DNA from: Solirubrobacteraceae bacterium
GTDB lineage: Bacteria > Actinomycetota > Thermoleophilia > Solirubrobacterales > Solirubrobacteraceae
Assembly: GCA_017882445.1 (NCBI GenBank)
Contig: JADGPK010000006.1
Location: 1 to 64,000, forward strand
Length of the DNA stretch: 64,000 nt
Direction of reading: 5' to 3'
The notes under the pieces were generated by a model, which made no database searches, was not told the DNA's origin, and was given only the letters and a program-made list of their open reading frames with translations. The position numbers were made by a program, and so were the translations under genes. Of the stretch, positions 25,697 to 35,131 are shown one piece after another. Numbering within the stretch: the stretch's first letter is position 1; the number at the start of each line of letters is the position of its first letter.

Positions 25697-26337
25697 CGAT
25701 GCGCCACGACTCACCGTCGAACGCGACGCGCAAGCCGAGCGAGAGCCGAACGCCGATCCTCCGTCTCCTGGTGGCGGGGCTGCTCGGTGTCGCGGCCGCT
25801 GCGCTCGTCTCCTGCGGGAGCTCCGGCAAGGCCCTGATCCCCGCCGCCGACGCCGGCCCGCTGCAGAGCGACTTCGAAACCGTCGCGCAGGCGGCGCAGA
25901 GCGGCGAAGGCAAGTGCGGCGCGACCGAAGCAGCGATCGCCAAGACCGAACAGGACTACGCCGCGTTGCCCGCGACCATCGACGCCGGCCTGCGCAACAC
26001 GCTGCGCCAGGGCATCGCCAACCTGCGCGTCCGCGCGCTCGCGCTGTGCGCCCAGCCGCTCGCGCAGAACACCGTGGCGAGCACGACGGCCAAGACCACG
26101 CCCAGCACGACGGCGACGGCGACGACGACCACGCCCACCACGCCCACGACCACCACACCCACCACGCCCACGACCACCACACCCGTGACGCCGGGCCCCG
26201 GAGGCGGCACCCCGGCACCGGGTGTCGGCGAAACGCCGCCCGAAGCCGGCGGCGGGCAGGGCGGCGGCACAGGGGTCGGCAAAGGCGGCTCGGACGCCGG
26301 TGGAGTCGGCGCTGGCGGCCAGGAAGGCGGCAAATGA
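25693..26337 (+). CDS. Thr/Pro- and Gly-rich lipoprotein of unknown function
   Basis: The 214-residue product has a long polar N-region, a hydrophobic helix and lipobox LVSC (Cys41). A short helical domain with two Cys (about 60-125) follows. Then come a threonine/proline tract (about 130-165, partly from a 24-bp tandem repeat) and a Gly-rich tail. The layout suggests a globular domain tethered to the membrane with a flexible cell-wall-spanning tail. The GTG start overlaps the phosphoesterase stop, and its own stop overlaps the kinase ATG. It may act with the kinase as an external sensor; no function is known. Confidence 0.75.
   Translation: MTMRHDSPSNATRKPSESRTPILRLLVAGLLGVAAAALVSCGSSGKALIPAADAGPLQSDFETVAQAAQSGEGKCGATEAAIAKTEQDYAALPATIDAGLRNTLRQGIANLRVRALALCAQPLAQNTVASTTAKTTPSTTATATTTTPTTPTTTTPTTPTTTTPVTPGPGGGTPAPGVGETPPEAGGGQGGGTGVGKGGSDAGGVGAGGQEGGK
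26137..26184. repeat. two perfect 24-bp tandem repeats in the Thr/Pro tract
   Basis: The unit starting ACCACGCCCACG and ending ACCACCACACCC occurs at 26137-26160 and 26161-26184 without mismatch. It encodes eight Thr/Pro residues per copy. Copy number probably varies between strains. Confidence 0.8.
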
Positions 26338-27527
26338 CCGCAGTGGAGATCGCGGGGCGCTACCGCCTGGAGAGCCGTCTGGGCTTCGGCGGAATGTCGA
26401 CGGTCCACCTCGCCATGGACCTGCGCCTGGAGCGGCGGGTGGCGGTCAAGCTGCTCGCCGAGCATCTCGCTGACGACCCCGCCTTCGTGTCCCGCTTCCA
26501 GCGCGAGGCGCAGGCCGCGGCGCGCCTCGTGCACCCGAACATCGTGCAGGTGTTCGACTCCGGGCGCGATGAGCGCACCGATCAGTACTTCATCGTGATG
26601 GAGTACATCGAAGGTGCGTCCTGCGCGGAGATCCTCCGCGACGACGGCTGGGTCGAGCTCGCGGAGGCCCTCTCGATCATCGAACAGGCCTGTGAGGGAC
26701 TCCACTACGCCCATCGCCACGGTGTCGTGCATCGCGACGTCAAGCCCGGCAATCTGCTCCGCGCGCGCGAAGGCGAGGTCAAGCTCGCCGACTTCGGGAT
26801 CGCCAAGGCGACCGAGCAGTCGAGCATCACCCAGATCGGCTCTGTGCTCGGCACCGCCGCCTATCTCGCGCCCGAGCAGGCCCGCGGCGAGGAGGCGGGT
26901 CCGAGCGCGGATCTGTACGCGCTCGGCGTCGTCACCTACCAGCTCATCTCGGGACGCCTGCCCTATGAGGCGACCTCGCTCACCGAGCTGGCGCTCAAGC
27001 AACAGCAGGAGCAGCCGCCCACGCTGGACACGCTCGTCGCGACCGTCAACCCCGAGCTGGCAGACGCCGTCGCCGTCGCGCTGGCGCTCGACCCGCGCGA
27101 TCGCTACGCCACGGCACGCGAGATGCGCCGGGCGCTCAGCGACGGCGCCAAGGGCGTCGCGCCCGCCGAGCGCCGCGCGCCGGCTCGCGCCACGCCCGCC
27201 ACCCAGGCGACGAGCGTGCTCGCGACCGGCCGACCATCGAGCGCGCCCAGGGGCGCGGTGGTCGCTCGACGGCCCCGGCCTGGACCTTCCAGGGCCAAGA
27301 CGCCCCCCGTCCAGGCGGCGAGCTCCTCGACCGCATCCGCCCGGCACGGGAACAGTCGCCTGCTCGGCGCCGTGCTCGCGCTCCTAGCGCTCTCCCTGGT
27401 GGTCGTCGCCGTCGTCGTGATCACCGCCCCGGCGCCGACCAAGGTCGTGCTGCGCAACGTCGTCTACCAGGACGTCCAGCAGGCCACCTACGCCCTCAAG
27501 AAGCTCGTCTCGGAAAACACCCAGTAG
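26334..27527 (+). CDS. membrane Ser/Thr protein kinase (PknB-like)
   Basis: This is an eukaryotic-type kinase of 397 residues. The glycine loop LGFGGMSTV is at 16-24, Lys39 is in VAVK, VVHRDVKPGN has the catalytic Asp135, LADFGIAK has the metal Asp153, and the APE motif is LAPEQ. An Ala/Pro/Arg-rich linker (about 270-345) precedes a membrane helix (about 345-368). Only about 30 residues lie outside (ending YALKKLVSENTQ), so there are no PASTA repeats, unlike PknB. Ligand sensing, if any, must use this short tail or a partner such as the lipoprotein encoded upstream. The ATG overlaps the preceding stop (ATGA). Confidence 0.92.
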   Translation: MTAVEIAGRYRLESRLGFGGMSTVHLAMDLRLERRVAVKLLAEHLADDPAFVSRFQREAQAAARLVHPNIVQVFDSGRDERTDQYFIVMEYIEGASCAEILRDDGWVELAEALSIIEQACEGLHYAHRHGVVHRDVKPGNLLRAREGEVKLADFGIAKATEQSSITQIGSVLGTAAYLAPEQARGEEAGPSADLYALGVVTYQLISGRLPYEATSLTELALKQQQEQPPTLDTLVATVNPELADAVAVALALDPRDRYATAREMRRALSDGAKGVAPAERRAPARATPATQATSVLATGRPSSAPRGAVVARRPRPGPSRAKTPPVQAASSSTASARHGNSRLLGAVLALLALSLVVVAVVVITAPAPTKVVLRNVVYQDVQQATYALKKLVSENTQ

Positions 27528-27625
27528 ACGGCCCGGGTTTCCGACCACGCGAGCATCCGGGGCGTTCCCGGCGGGCATCCGCAGGGCTGAAACACCGGAC
27601 TGCGGCATCCTAGGAGCTCAAACCC

Positions 27626-28225
27626 ATGCTCGCCGCCATCCTCGACGTCAAACATCTGGTCCAGGTATTTGGCTATCCGCTGCTCTTCGTGATCGTGATG
27701 AGCGAGTCCGGAGGCCTGCCCGTTCCGGGCGAGACGGGCCTCATCACCGCGGCCGTCCTGGCCAGCCAGGGCAAACTCAAACTCGAGCTCGTCATCGCAC
27801 TGGCCGCCGCCGGCGCGATCGTGGGCGACAACATCGGCTACGTGATCGGGCGCAAGGGCGGACGCTGGCTGCTCGAGCGACCCGGCCTGTTCCACCGCCA
27901 GCGCCTTCAGGTGCTCGCGAGCGGCCAGCCGTTCTTCGAACGTCACGGTCCCAAGGCCGTGTTCTTCGGCCGCTTCATCCTCGCTCTGCGCGTGTGGGCG
28001 TCCTGGCTGGCGGGCGCCACACACATGCACTGGCGCTCGTTCGTGCTGTGGAACGCGCTCGGCGGAGTCACCTGGGCGACCGCCATCGGCCTGATCGCCT
28101 ACTACCTTGGCCGCTCGGCGGGCAACGCCATCGAAACGTTCGGCCTCTTCGGTCTCGCCGCCGTGCTGATCGCGCTCGGCGGCGGTCTGTTGCTGCACCT
28201 TCGCCACCGCCGCCGCACCCTGTGA
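27626..28225 (+). CDS. DedA-family membrane protein
   Basis: This 199-residue integral membrane protein belongs to the DedA/SNARE-associated group, linked to lipid carrier (undecaprenyl phosphate or phospholipid) flipping and membrane homeostasis. The hallmark ESGGLPVPGE lies near residues 31-40, GDNIGYVIGRKGG near 70, and FFGRFILALRVWASWLAG near 115. About five hydrophobic stretches and a basic tail are visible. The start is an ATG about 100 bp after the kinase gene. Confidence 0.88.
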   Translation: MLAAILDVKHLVQVFGYPLLFVIVMSESGGLPVPGETGLITAAVLASQGKLKLELVIALAAAGAIVGDNIGYVIGRKGGRWLLERPGLFHRQRLQVLASGQPFFERHGPKAVFFGRFILALRVWASWLAGATHMHWRSFVLWNALGGVTWATAIGLIAYYLGRSAGNAIETFGLFGLAAVLIALGGGLLLHLRHRRRTL

Positions 28226-28249
28226 TCCCCCGCCAGGGTCAGGTCCGCC

Positions 28250-28735
28250 TCAGCAGGCGCTGCACGGAGCGATGCGCTCCCACATGTCCGCGAGCGTGCT
28301 CAGCTCGACCTCGGAAAAGCGCGAGAAGAAATGCTCCCGGACGACCGCCAGGTGCGTCACGCGCGCTTCCTCCAGACGTTCATGCCCCGCGTCGGTCAGA
28401 CACGCGTAGGAGCCGCGAGCATCGTGTTCACAGGAGCAGCGCTCGAGCAGCCCCTCGCGCTCCAGACGATCGACCATCCGCGTCAGGCCGCTGCGAGAGA
28501 GCTGCGCCTGCTCGGCGAGGTCGCACATACGCATCCGCGCACCGCTCGCGTCCTGTAGGTGGTGGAGCACCTCATAGGAGCTCATCGGCAAGCTGTGCGC
28601 CTGCTCCAGCTGGGCGTCCAACCGTTTGGCCAGACACGCGTGCGCCCTGAGCAGCCCGCGCCAGGCGCGCAGCTCCCCAAACGTGAGGGCCTCCTGCTCG
28701 GCGGGGGAAATCTTGACGGCGATTGCACTCGACAT
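28250..28735 (-). CDS. MarR-family transcriptional regulator
   Basis: This winged-helix repressor-type protein has 161 residues. The DNA-binding part reads MRMCDLAEQAQLSRSGLTRM (recognition helix), then VDRLEREGLLER, with a wing around DARGSYACLTDAG. Five cysteines (C-x-C and a further Cys around the wing, C-x-x-C at the C-terminus) could give redox or metal sensitivity; that is inference. It converges on dedA. An imperfect dyad upstream of the start may be its own operator. Confidence 0.88.
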   Translation of the reverse strand: MSSAIAVKISPAEQEALTFGELRAWRGLLRAHACLAKRLDAQLEQAHSLPMSSYEVLHHLQDASGARMRMCDLAEQAQLSRSGLTRMVDRLEREGLLERCSCEHDARGSYACLTDAGHERLEEARVTHLAVVREHFFSRFSEVELSTLADMWERIAPCSAC

Positions 28736-28746
28736 GGCGATCCGAA

Positions 28747-28764
28747 CCTAAAGATCTTCTCAAG
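28747..28764. promoter_or_regulatory. candidate MarR operator
   Basis: CCTAAAGATCTTCTCAAG is an imperfect dyad centred on AAGATCTT (28751-28758). It lies 12-29 bp upstream of the MarR start, in AT-richer DNA between the MarR gene and the upstream DoxX-like gene. Size and position fit a MarR-type site. Confidence 0.3.
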
Positions 28765-28806
28765 CGAACATAGCAGCGTCGCGGTGCCTGCCGGGGAAGA
28801 GATCCG

Positions 28807-29190
28807 TCATCGCCGCGTAGCCCTCCACGCCCACCGCATCATCAGCGGCTGCAGCCCCAGACGCGCGTACAGCGCCCAGCGGGGGATCTTGCTGAAACGT
28901 TCGGGCGCCTGCGCCATGTACAGGTTCGCGGGGAACACCGCCGCGAGCAACGCGACCAGGCCCGCCCTGGACAGGCGGCGCGTCGCGGGGAACAGCACGC
29001 CTAGGCCCCCCGCCAGCTCGGCCATGCCGCTGATCAGGACCAGCCGCTTCGCGTCGCCCTCAAGGAGCGGAGGGACGATCCTTTCGTAGGGGCGAGGCTT
29101 GACGAAGTGGTTCACCCCGGCGGCCATGAAGAACGCCGCGAGCAGTCCGCGCGAGCGCCTCGCCCCCTCCCGGTTAAGCTCCCCTGGCAC
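28807..29190 (-). CDS. DoxX-like small membrane protein
   Basis: This protein of about 127 residues has four hydrophobic helices (around LLAAFFMAAGVNHFV, LISGMAELAGGLGVLF, GLVALLAAVFPANLYM and the C-terminus), as in the DoxX/DUF4870-like group. Its biochemical role is unknown; relatives are tied to redox or thiol stress. The start is set at the second of two adjacent GTG codons because AAGGAGG lies 7 bases upstream. The longer frame to 29235 ignores this strong site. Confidence 0.75.
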   Translation of the reverse strand: MPGELNREGARRSRGLLAAFFMAAGVNHFVKPRPYERIVPPLLEGDAKRLVLISGMAELAGGLGVLFPATRRLSRAGLVALLAAVFPANLYMAQAPERFSKIPRWALYARLGLQPLMMRWAWRATRR

Positions 29191-29252
29191 CACTCCTCCT
29201 CCTTCACAAGGACGGGACGCGCGGTGGATCCGCATGCGATCCTGCGGACAAT

Positions 29253-30809
29253 CTAGCGGCCGTCTATCAGCGACCGACCGGTCATCGCGGCCGGCTGCTC
29301 GATCCCCAGCGCCTGAAGGACCGTCGGCGCAACGTCCGCGAGGACGCCGTCGCCCGTCCTGAGATCGGCACCCCGGCTCGTGAGGATCAAAGGCACCGGG
29401 TTCATCGAGTGAGCCGTGTTCGGGCTGCCGTCCGGCTCGAGCATGTGGTCGGCGTTACCGTGGTCGGCCGTCACCACACACACACCGCCGCCCTCGTGCA
29501 CCGCCGTGACCACCTCCCCCAGGCACTCGTCGACGGTCTCTATCGCCGTCACGGCCGCATCTATGACACCGGTGTGCCCGACCATGTCGGCGTTGGCGAA
29601 GTTGATGATCCCGAAGCGTGGGCGATCCTCGCGCCACGCGCCCACGAACGCCGCGGCCGACTCGCGGGCGCTCATCTGCGGCTTGTGGTCGTACGTCGGG
29701 ACATCCCGCGGAGAGGCCACCATCTCGCGCCGCTCGCCGTGCAGCGGCGCCTCGTCTCCGCCGTTGAAGAAGTACGTCACGTGCGGGTACTTCTCCGTCT
29801 CTGCCACGTGCAGCTGGGATGCCCCCGCCTGGGCGAGCACCAGCGAGAGGGTCGTCGCGGGACGCTCCGGCGAGAACACGACCGGGTAGGACCAGTCCTC
29901 CTCATAGCGCGTGAGCGTCGCGTAGCGCGCGATCGCGGCGGCGCCACCGCGGCCGCTCCAGCCCGGAAGATCCTCCTCGCTCTCGCCGAACCCGGGCTCG
30001 GCCAGGGCGCGGGTCAGCTGGCGCATGCGGTCCGGGCGGAAGTTGAAGCAGATGACGCTGTCCGCCGGTCCTATGCGCGCGTCGTCCCCGACGAGGGTCG
30101 GCTCGATGAACTCGTCCGTCTCCCCCCGTCTGTAGGCCTCGGCCACGGCCTGCCCGCCGCTGTCTGCGTGATAGGGCGCCCGGCCGGCCACGAGCATGTC
30201 GTAGGCCCGCTGCGTGCGATCCCAGCGCCGGTCGCGGTCCATCGCCCAGTAGCGGCCCACCACCGAGCCGACGCGTGCCCCGGGCGTGCGCTCGAGTTCG
30301 GAGAGGAACCCCGCTCCCGCATGGGGGAGTGTGTCGCGGCCGTCCGTGAACGCGTGCACGACCAGGTCCTTGACCGCCAGGGACCGCCCCAGTCCGATGA
30401 GCGCTCGCAGATGCTCGAGCGAGGAATGCACCCCCCCGTCTGAGACCAACCCGAGCAGGTGCACGCGCTCGGCGGCGTCAAACGCCGTGCGCAGGACGTC
30501 GCTCTGGGCGAGCGACGTATCGGCGATCGCGTCGTCGATCCGCACGAGGTCCTGGCGCACGACCGCCCCAGCCCCGAGGTTGAGATGCCCGACCTCGCTG
30601 TTTCCCATCTGTCCCTCGGGCAGCCCCACGGCACGCCCGCAGGCCGTGAGGGTCGTATGCGGATAGGCCTGCCAGAGCGCGTCGAACACCGGCGTCCGCG
30701 CGAGCGACACCGCGTTTCCGGGCCCCGGCTCAGCGAGTCCCCAGCCGTCGAGCACGATCAGACAGGCGCACGGAGCCGGCAGGCTCGTGGGGCCAGACGG
30801 AACGCTCAT
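29253..30809 (-). CDS. gpmI: 2,3-bisphosphoglycerate-independent phosphoglycerate mutase
   Basis: This metal-dependent (Mn) mutase interconverts 3- and 2-phosphoglycerate in glycolysis. At 518 residues it has the family's usual length. The N-terminal metal/phosphatase motif is LIVLDGWGLAEPGPGNAV. The region QMGNSEVGHLNLGAG carries the phosphorylated Ser. NFANADMVGHTG and VTADHGNADHM supply the second metal site. Its ATG overlaps the tpiA stop (ATGA), placing it last in the gap-pgk-tpiA-gpmI run. Confidence 0.95.
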   Translation of the reverse strand: MSVPSGPTSLPAPCACLIVLDGWGLAEPGPGNAVSLARTPVFDALWQAYPHTTLTACGRAVGLPEGQMGNSEVGHLNLGAGAVVRQDLVRIDDAIADTSLAQSDVLRTAFDAAERVHLLGLVSDGGVHSSLEHLRALIGLGRSLAVKDLVVHAFTDGRDTLPHAGAGFLSELERTPGARVGSVVGRYWAMDRDRRWDRTQRAYDMLVAGRAPYHADSGGQAVAEAYRRGETDEFIEPTLVGDDARIGPADSVICFNFRPDRMRQLTRALAEPGFGESEEDLPGWSGRGGAAAIARYATLTRYEEDWSYPVVFSPERPATTLSLVLAQAGASQLHVAETEKYPHVTYFFNGGDEAPLHGERREMVASPRDVPTYDHKPQMSARESAAAFVGAWREDRPRFGIINFANADMVGHTGVIDAAVTAIETVDECLGEVVTAVHEGGGVCVVTADHGNADHMLEPDGSPNTAHSMNPVPLILTSRGADLRTGDGVLADVAPTVLQALGIEQPAAMTGRSLIDGR

Positions 30810-31609
30810 CGCGTCGGCGACGGCCCGGTCGCGGTCGTCGACGGCCGTGCCGCGGCGGCCACGATCGCGGCGAACGGCTCGGCCTCCAGCGAGGCGCCGC
30901 CGACGAGCGCGCCGTCCACGTCGGTGAGAGCGAGCAGCTCGGCGGCGTTCTCGGGCTTGACCGAACCGCCGTAGAGGATCCTCACCCGCTCGGCGGCATG
31001 CTCGTCGCGGTCGGCGACGAGCGCGCGTATGAACGCGATTGCCTCCTGTGCCTGTTCGGGCGTCGCCACCCTGCCCGTGCCGATCGCCCAGATCGGCTCG
31101 TATGCGATCACGACGTCCGCTAGGCGCTCGCCCGGAACGGCCGCGAGGTCCTCCTTGATCTGCTGGCGCAGCTTGCGGTCGGTGTCGTCGTTGTCGCGCT
31201 CCTGCTCGGTCTCCCCGACGCAGAGGATCGGCGCCAGCCCGGCGGCGAGCGCCGCGGGAACCTTCAGCGCGAGCGCCTTGTCGGTCTCTCCGAACATCCC
31301 TCGCCGCTCGGAGTGCCCGAGCACCACGCCGCGCACGTCCAGCTCGCGCAGCATCGGCGCTGAGACCTCGCCGGTGAACGCGCCCTCCGGCTCCTCGTGC
31401 ATGTTCTGTGCGTAGACCTCCACGCGGGAGCCCCGCGCGCTGTCGATCATCGCGCGCAGGTCGGTGAACGGGACGCAGAGCGCCACGTCCACGCCGGCGG
31501 TCGCCGAGACGCGCGGGAGCAGCGCCTGGATGTAGTCCTCGGCCTGCTCCTCGGTCTTGTACATCTTCCAGTTGCCCGCGATCAGCGGGGTACGCCGGAT
31601 CAGGGTCAC
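30806..31609 (-). CDS. tpiA: triosephosphate isomerase
   Basis: This enzyme interconverts dihydroxyacetone phosphate and glyceraldehyde 3-phosphate. The 267-residue TIM barrel shows the substrate-binding NWKMYKT, catalytic His in LGHSERR, the catalytic Glu in VIAYEPIWAIGTG, and ILYGGSVKPENA. The start is the GTG at 31609, which overlaps the pgk stop (GTGA). The frame continues upstream only as antisense-like sequence within pgk. The C-terminus carries a Thr/Pro extension of about 15 residues. Confidence 0.95.
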   Translation of the reverse strand: MTLIRRTPLIAGNWKMYKTEEQAEDYIQALLPRVSATAGVDVALCVPFTDLRAMIDSARGSRVEVYAQNMHEEPEGAFTGEVSAPMLRELDVRGVVLGHSERRGMFGETDKALALKVPAALAAGLAPILCVGETEQERDNDDTDRKLRQQIKEDLAAVPGERLADVVIAYEPIWAIGTGRVATPEQAQEAIAFIRALVADRDEHAAERVRILYGGSVKPENAAELLALTDVDGALVGGASLEAEPFAAIVAAAARPSTTATGPSPTR

Positions 31610-32817
31610 ACCCCCCCTGCCACTCCGGCGCCTTCGAGCGCCTGGACTCCCGGAAGGGTCCTCCCCTCGACGAGCTCCAGCGTCGCGCCCCCGCCCGTGG
31701 AGAGGTGGTCCACCGTGTCCTCCAACCCGAAACGGGCGAGCGCGGCGGCCGAGTCGCCGCCGCCGACCACGGTCAGGCCCTTGGCCTGCGCGACCGCTTC
31801 GGCGACCGCACGTGTCCCCGCCGCGAACGGCTCGAGCTCGAAAGCGCCCATCGGCCCGTTCCAGAAGACCGTGCCAGCGCGCGCGATCTCGCGACCGTAG
31901 CGCTGGGCGGTCGCGGGCCCGATGTCCAGGCCCATCCATCCCTGCGGCACCTCCACCCCGTCGAGCACACGATGCTCCGCGTCCTCGCTCAGCCGGTCGC
32001 CGATCACCAGGTCGACAGGCAGCTCGATGCTGGCGTGGTGGGGATTCGCAGCCTGCGCGAGCACCCGGCGAGCATGCTCGGTGTCCTCCTCGCAGCACAG
32101 CGACTCTCCGACCGCGTGCCCCTGCGCACAAAGGAACGGGAAGCACATCGCTCCGCCGATGATCACCACCTCGGCGAGCTCCATGAAGCGGTCGATCACG
32201 GCGATCTTGTCCGCGACCTTGGCTCCCCCGACGATCGCCACAAGCGGGTGGGCGGGGCTCTCCAGGATCCCGCTGAGCGTCCTGACCTCGCCTTCGAGCA
32301 GCCGGCCGGCCGCGCTCGGCAGCAGATGCGCGACGCCCTCGGTGCTCGCGTGCGCTCGGTGAGCCACCCCGAAAGCGTCGTTGACGTAGATATCGGCCAG
32401 TTCTGCGAGGGCGTGCGCGAGCTCGGGGTCGTTGCTCGTCTCGCCGGCCTCGAAACGCACGTTCTCGAGCACGAGGATCTCGCCCTCGCGAAGCTCCTCG
32501 GTCAGCGCCCTGACCTCCGCGCCGACAACGCCCGGCGCCAGCGCGACCTCGGCGCCGGTCAGCTCGCGCAGGCGCTGCGCGACCGGCGCCATCGACAGCT
32601 TCGGATCGAACCGTCCTTCGGGGCGGCCCAGATGCGAGACGAGCACGAGCCGAGCGCCGCGCGCGCGAAGCTCTTCGATCGTCACCAGCGCCGCGGTGAT
32701 CCGCGTGTCGTCCGCGAGGACCGGCCTGCCGTCCGCGTCCTCGGTGAGAGGCACGTTGAAATCGACCCTCACAAGCACCCGCTTGCCGTGCACGTCCAGG
32801 TCGTCAATGCTCCTCAT
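31606..32817 (-). CDS. pgk: phosphoglycerate kinase
   Basis: This enzyme transfers phosphate from 1,3-bisphosphoglycerate to ADP. The 403-residue product has VLVRVDFNVPL, the LVSHLGRPEG loop, NDAFGVAHRAHAST, VAIVGGAKVADK, FWNGPMGAFE and the C-terminal GGGDSAAAL nucleotide loop. It is located between gap and tpiA on the same strand. An unusual CLUSTER of Cys (LCCEEDTEHARR) lies in the middle. The start is the ATG at 32817, 96 bp after gap. Confidence 0.95.
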   Translation of the reverse strand: MRSIDDLDVHGKRVLVRVDFNVPLTEDADGRPVLADDTRITAALVTIEELRARGARLVLVSHLGRPEGRFDPKLSMAPVAQRLRELTGAEVALAPGVVGAEVRALTEELREGEILVLENVRFEAGETSNDPELAHALAELADIYVNDAFGVAHRAHASTEGVAHLLPSAAGRLLEGEVRTLSGILESPAHPLVAIVGGAKVADKIAVIDRFMELAEVVIIGGAMCFPFLCAQGHAVGESLCCEEDTEHARRVLAQAANPHHASIELPVDLVIGDRLSEDAEHRVLDGVEVPQGWMGLDIGPATAQRYGREIARAGTVFWNGPMGAFELEPFAAGTRAVAEAVAQAKGLTVVGGGDSAAALARFGLEDTVDHLSTGGGATLELVEGRTLPGVQALEGAGVAGGV

Positions 32818-32913
32818 CGACTCTCTCCCATCTCGTCGTGCTCCTTCACGATATCCCCGGACAGACCGCCTGTCTGCCTGACCCGCCGGCCGGGAGCGGC
32901 TCCCGTCATGCGC

Positions 32914-33930
<1,017 letters not shown>

Positions 33931-34054
33931 TCATTGCCTCCTCAAGCGAAAATGAACGATGCCGGACTGAAGGAGCACCACTCCGTCGCCCGGCGTGCCG
34001 CAGGAGGCTATCAGCGGACCCGTCGCGGGGCATGTGCCTATCTACTGACGGCGC

Positions 34055-34082
34055 ATACCGATTTTCTACGCATACGCGGTAT
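34055..34082. promoter_or_regulatory. dyad and direct repeats upstream of gap
   Basis: ATACCG (34055-34060) and CGGTAT (34077-34082) form an exact dyad with a 16-bp centre. CGCATAC occurs twice in direct orientation (34052-34058, 34069-34075). The block lies about 125-150 bp upstream of gap in AT-richer DNA and could be the promoter/operator of the glycolytic genes. No regulator can be named. Confidence 0.3.
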
Positions 34083-34106
34083 CGCCGTGCTCCGGCGCGG
34101 TCTCAC

Positions 34107-35072
34107 TCACGAGCCTCTGGGCAGCTTGTCGATGTCTCGGTGGGCTACCGCGACCTCGAGATCGTCGTGCTCGCGGTAGCGCTCAGCGAGATGCTCCGCG
34201 ATGGCGACAGAGCGGTGGCGACCGCCCGTGCAGCCGACCGCGACCACGAGGTGAGCCTTGCCCTCTGCGACGTACTGCGGCAGGAGGAAGTCGAGCAGCG
34301 AGTGCAATCGGACGTAGAACTCCTCCAGCCGCCCGTCGCGCGCGATGTAGTCGACCACGCGACCGTCCAGCCCTGTCAGCTCCCGCAGCTGCGGATCGTA
34401 GTGCGGGTTGGCCAGGAAGCGCACGTCGATCGCCAGGTCCTCCTCGCGGGGCGGGCCGTGCTTGAACCCGAAGCTCATGAACGTCACCGACAGCCGGCCG
34501 GCGGTGTCGCGTGGCAGGAACTCCTCGGCGATCTTCTCCCGCAGCGTCGCCGCGGACGTCGCGGTGGTGTCGATCACGAGGTCCGCGCGGCCGCGCAGGG
34601 GCTCGAGCAGCGCCCGCTCGGCCGCGACGCCCGCCGCGACGCTGCCCTCCGGCGCGAGCGGGTGGCGGCGGCGGGTCTCCTTGTAACGCGTGACCAGCGT
34701 CTGCTCGGCCGCCTCCAGGAACAGGAGGTGGTGGGTCAGGCCGAGCGCGTCCAGGTCGTCGACGACCGCGCGCAGCGCCTCGAAGTACACGCCGCCGCGA
34801 ACGTCCGAGACGACCGCCGCACGTTCGACCTTGGAGCCCTTGTGCACGAACAGCTCCACCAGCGAGCGGATCATCGCCGGGGGTAGGTTGTCGACGCAGA
34901 AGTAGCCAGCGTCCTCGAACACGTTCATCGCCGTCGACTTGCCCGCACCGGAGAAGCCGGTTATCACCACGAAGTCCTCCAGGCGCGACTCGATGACCGG
35001 CTTGCCGGACTTGCCGGCAGATCTCTGCTCGGTGGCAGCTCTGAGCGGACGCAGGGGCCTGATGACGGCCAT
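34107..35072 (-). CDS. rapZ: RapZ/YvcJ-family nucleotide-binding protein
   Basis: This is a 321-residue P-loop protein. The N-terminal kinase-like domain has Walker A GFSGAGKST and DNLPPAMI. The C-terminal domain shows FMSFGFKHGPP, the segment DVRFLANPHYDPQLRELTG and CTGGRHRSVAIAE. In E. coli RapZ is an RNase adaptor controlling glmS mRNA; in Gram-positives the role is less clear (nucleotide binding, GTPase). The usual actinobacterial neighbours are uvrC upstream and yvcK and whiA downstream. Here uvrC is present but gap follows directly. Confidence 0.93.
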   Translation of the reverse strand: MAVIRPLRPLRAATEQRSAGKSGKPVIESRLEDFVVITGFSGAGKSTAMNVFEDAGYFCVDNLPPAMIRSLVELFVHKGSKVERAAVVSDVRGGVYFEALRAVVDDLDALGLTHHLLFLEAAEQTLVTRYKETRRRHPLAPEGSVAAGVAAERALLEPLRGRADLVIDTTATSAATLREKIAEEFLPRDTAGRLSVTFMSFGFKHGPPREEDLAIDVRFLANPHYDPQLRELTGLDGRVVDYIARDGRLEEFYVRLHSLLDFLLPQYVAEGKAHLVVAVGCTGGRHRSVAIAEHLAERYREHDDLEVAVAHRDIDKLPRGS

Positions 35073-35131
35073 CGTCCACTCATTGTGCCGTCAGCGGCGG
35101 ACGAGCGGTCAGCTCTGTATGGACGGGAGCG

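Noticed and set aside
26120..26190. Short tandem repeats that might suggest a CRISPR array
   Set aside because: They are adjacent 24-bp coding repeats without spacers inside a Thr/Pro tract; no cas genes are present.
33931..34106. A remnant of whiA or yvcK in the short spacer before gap
   Set aside because: I read the spacer on both strands and found no stretch resembling either protein.
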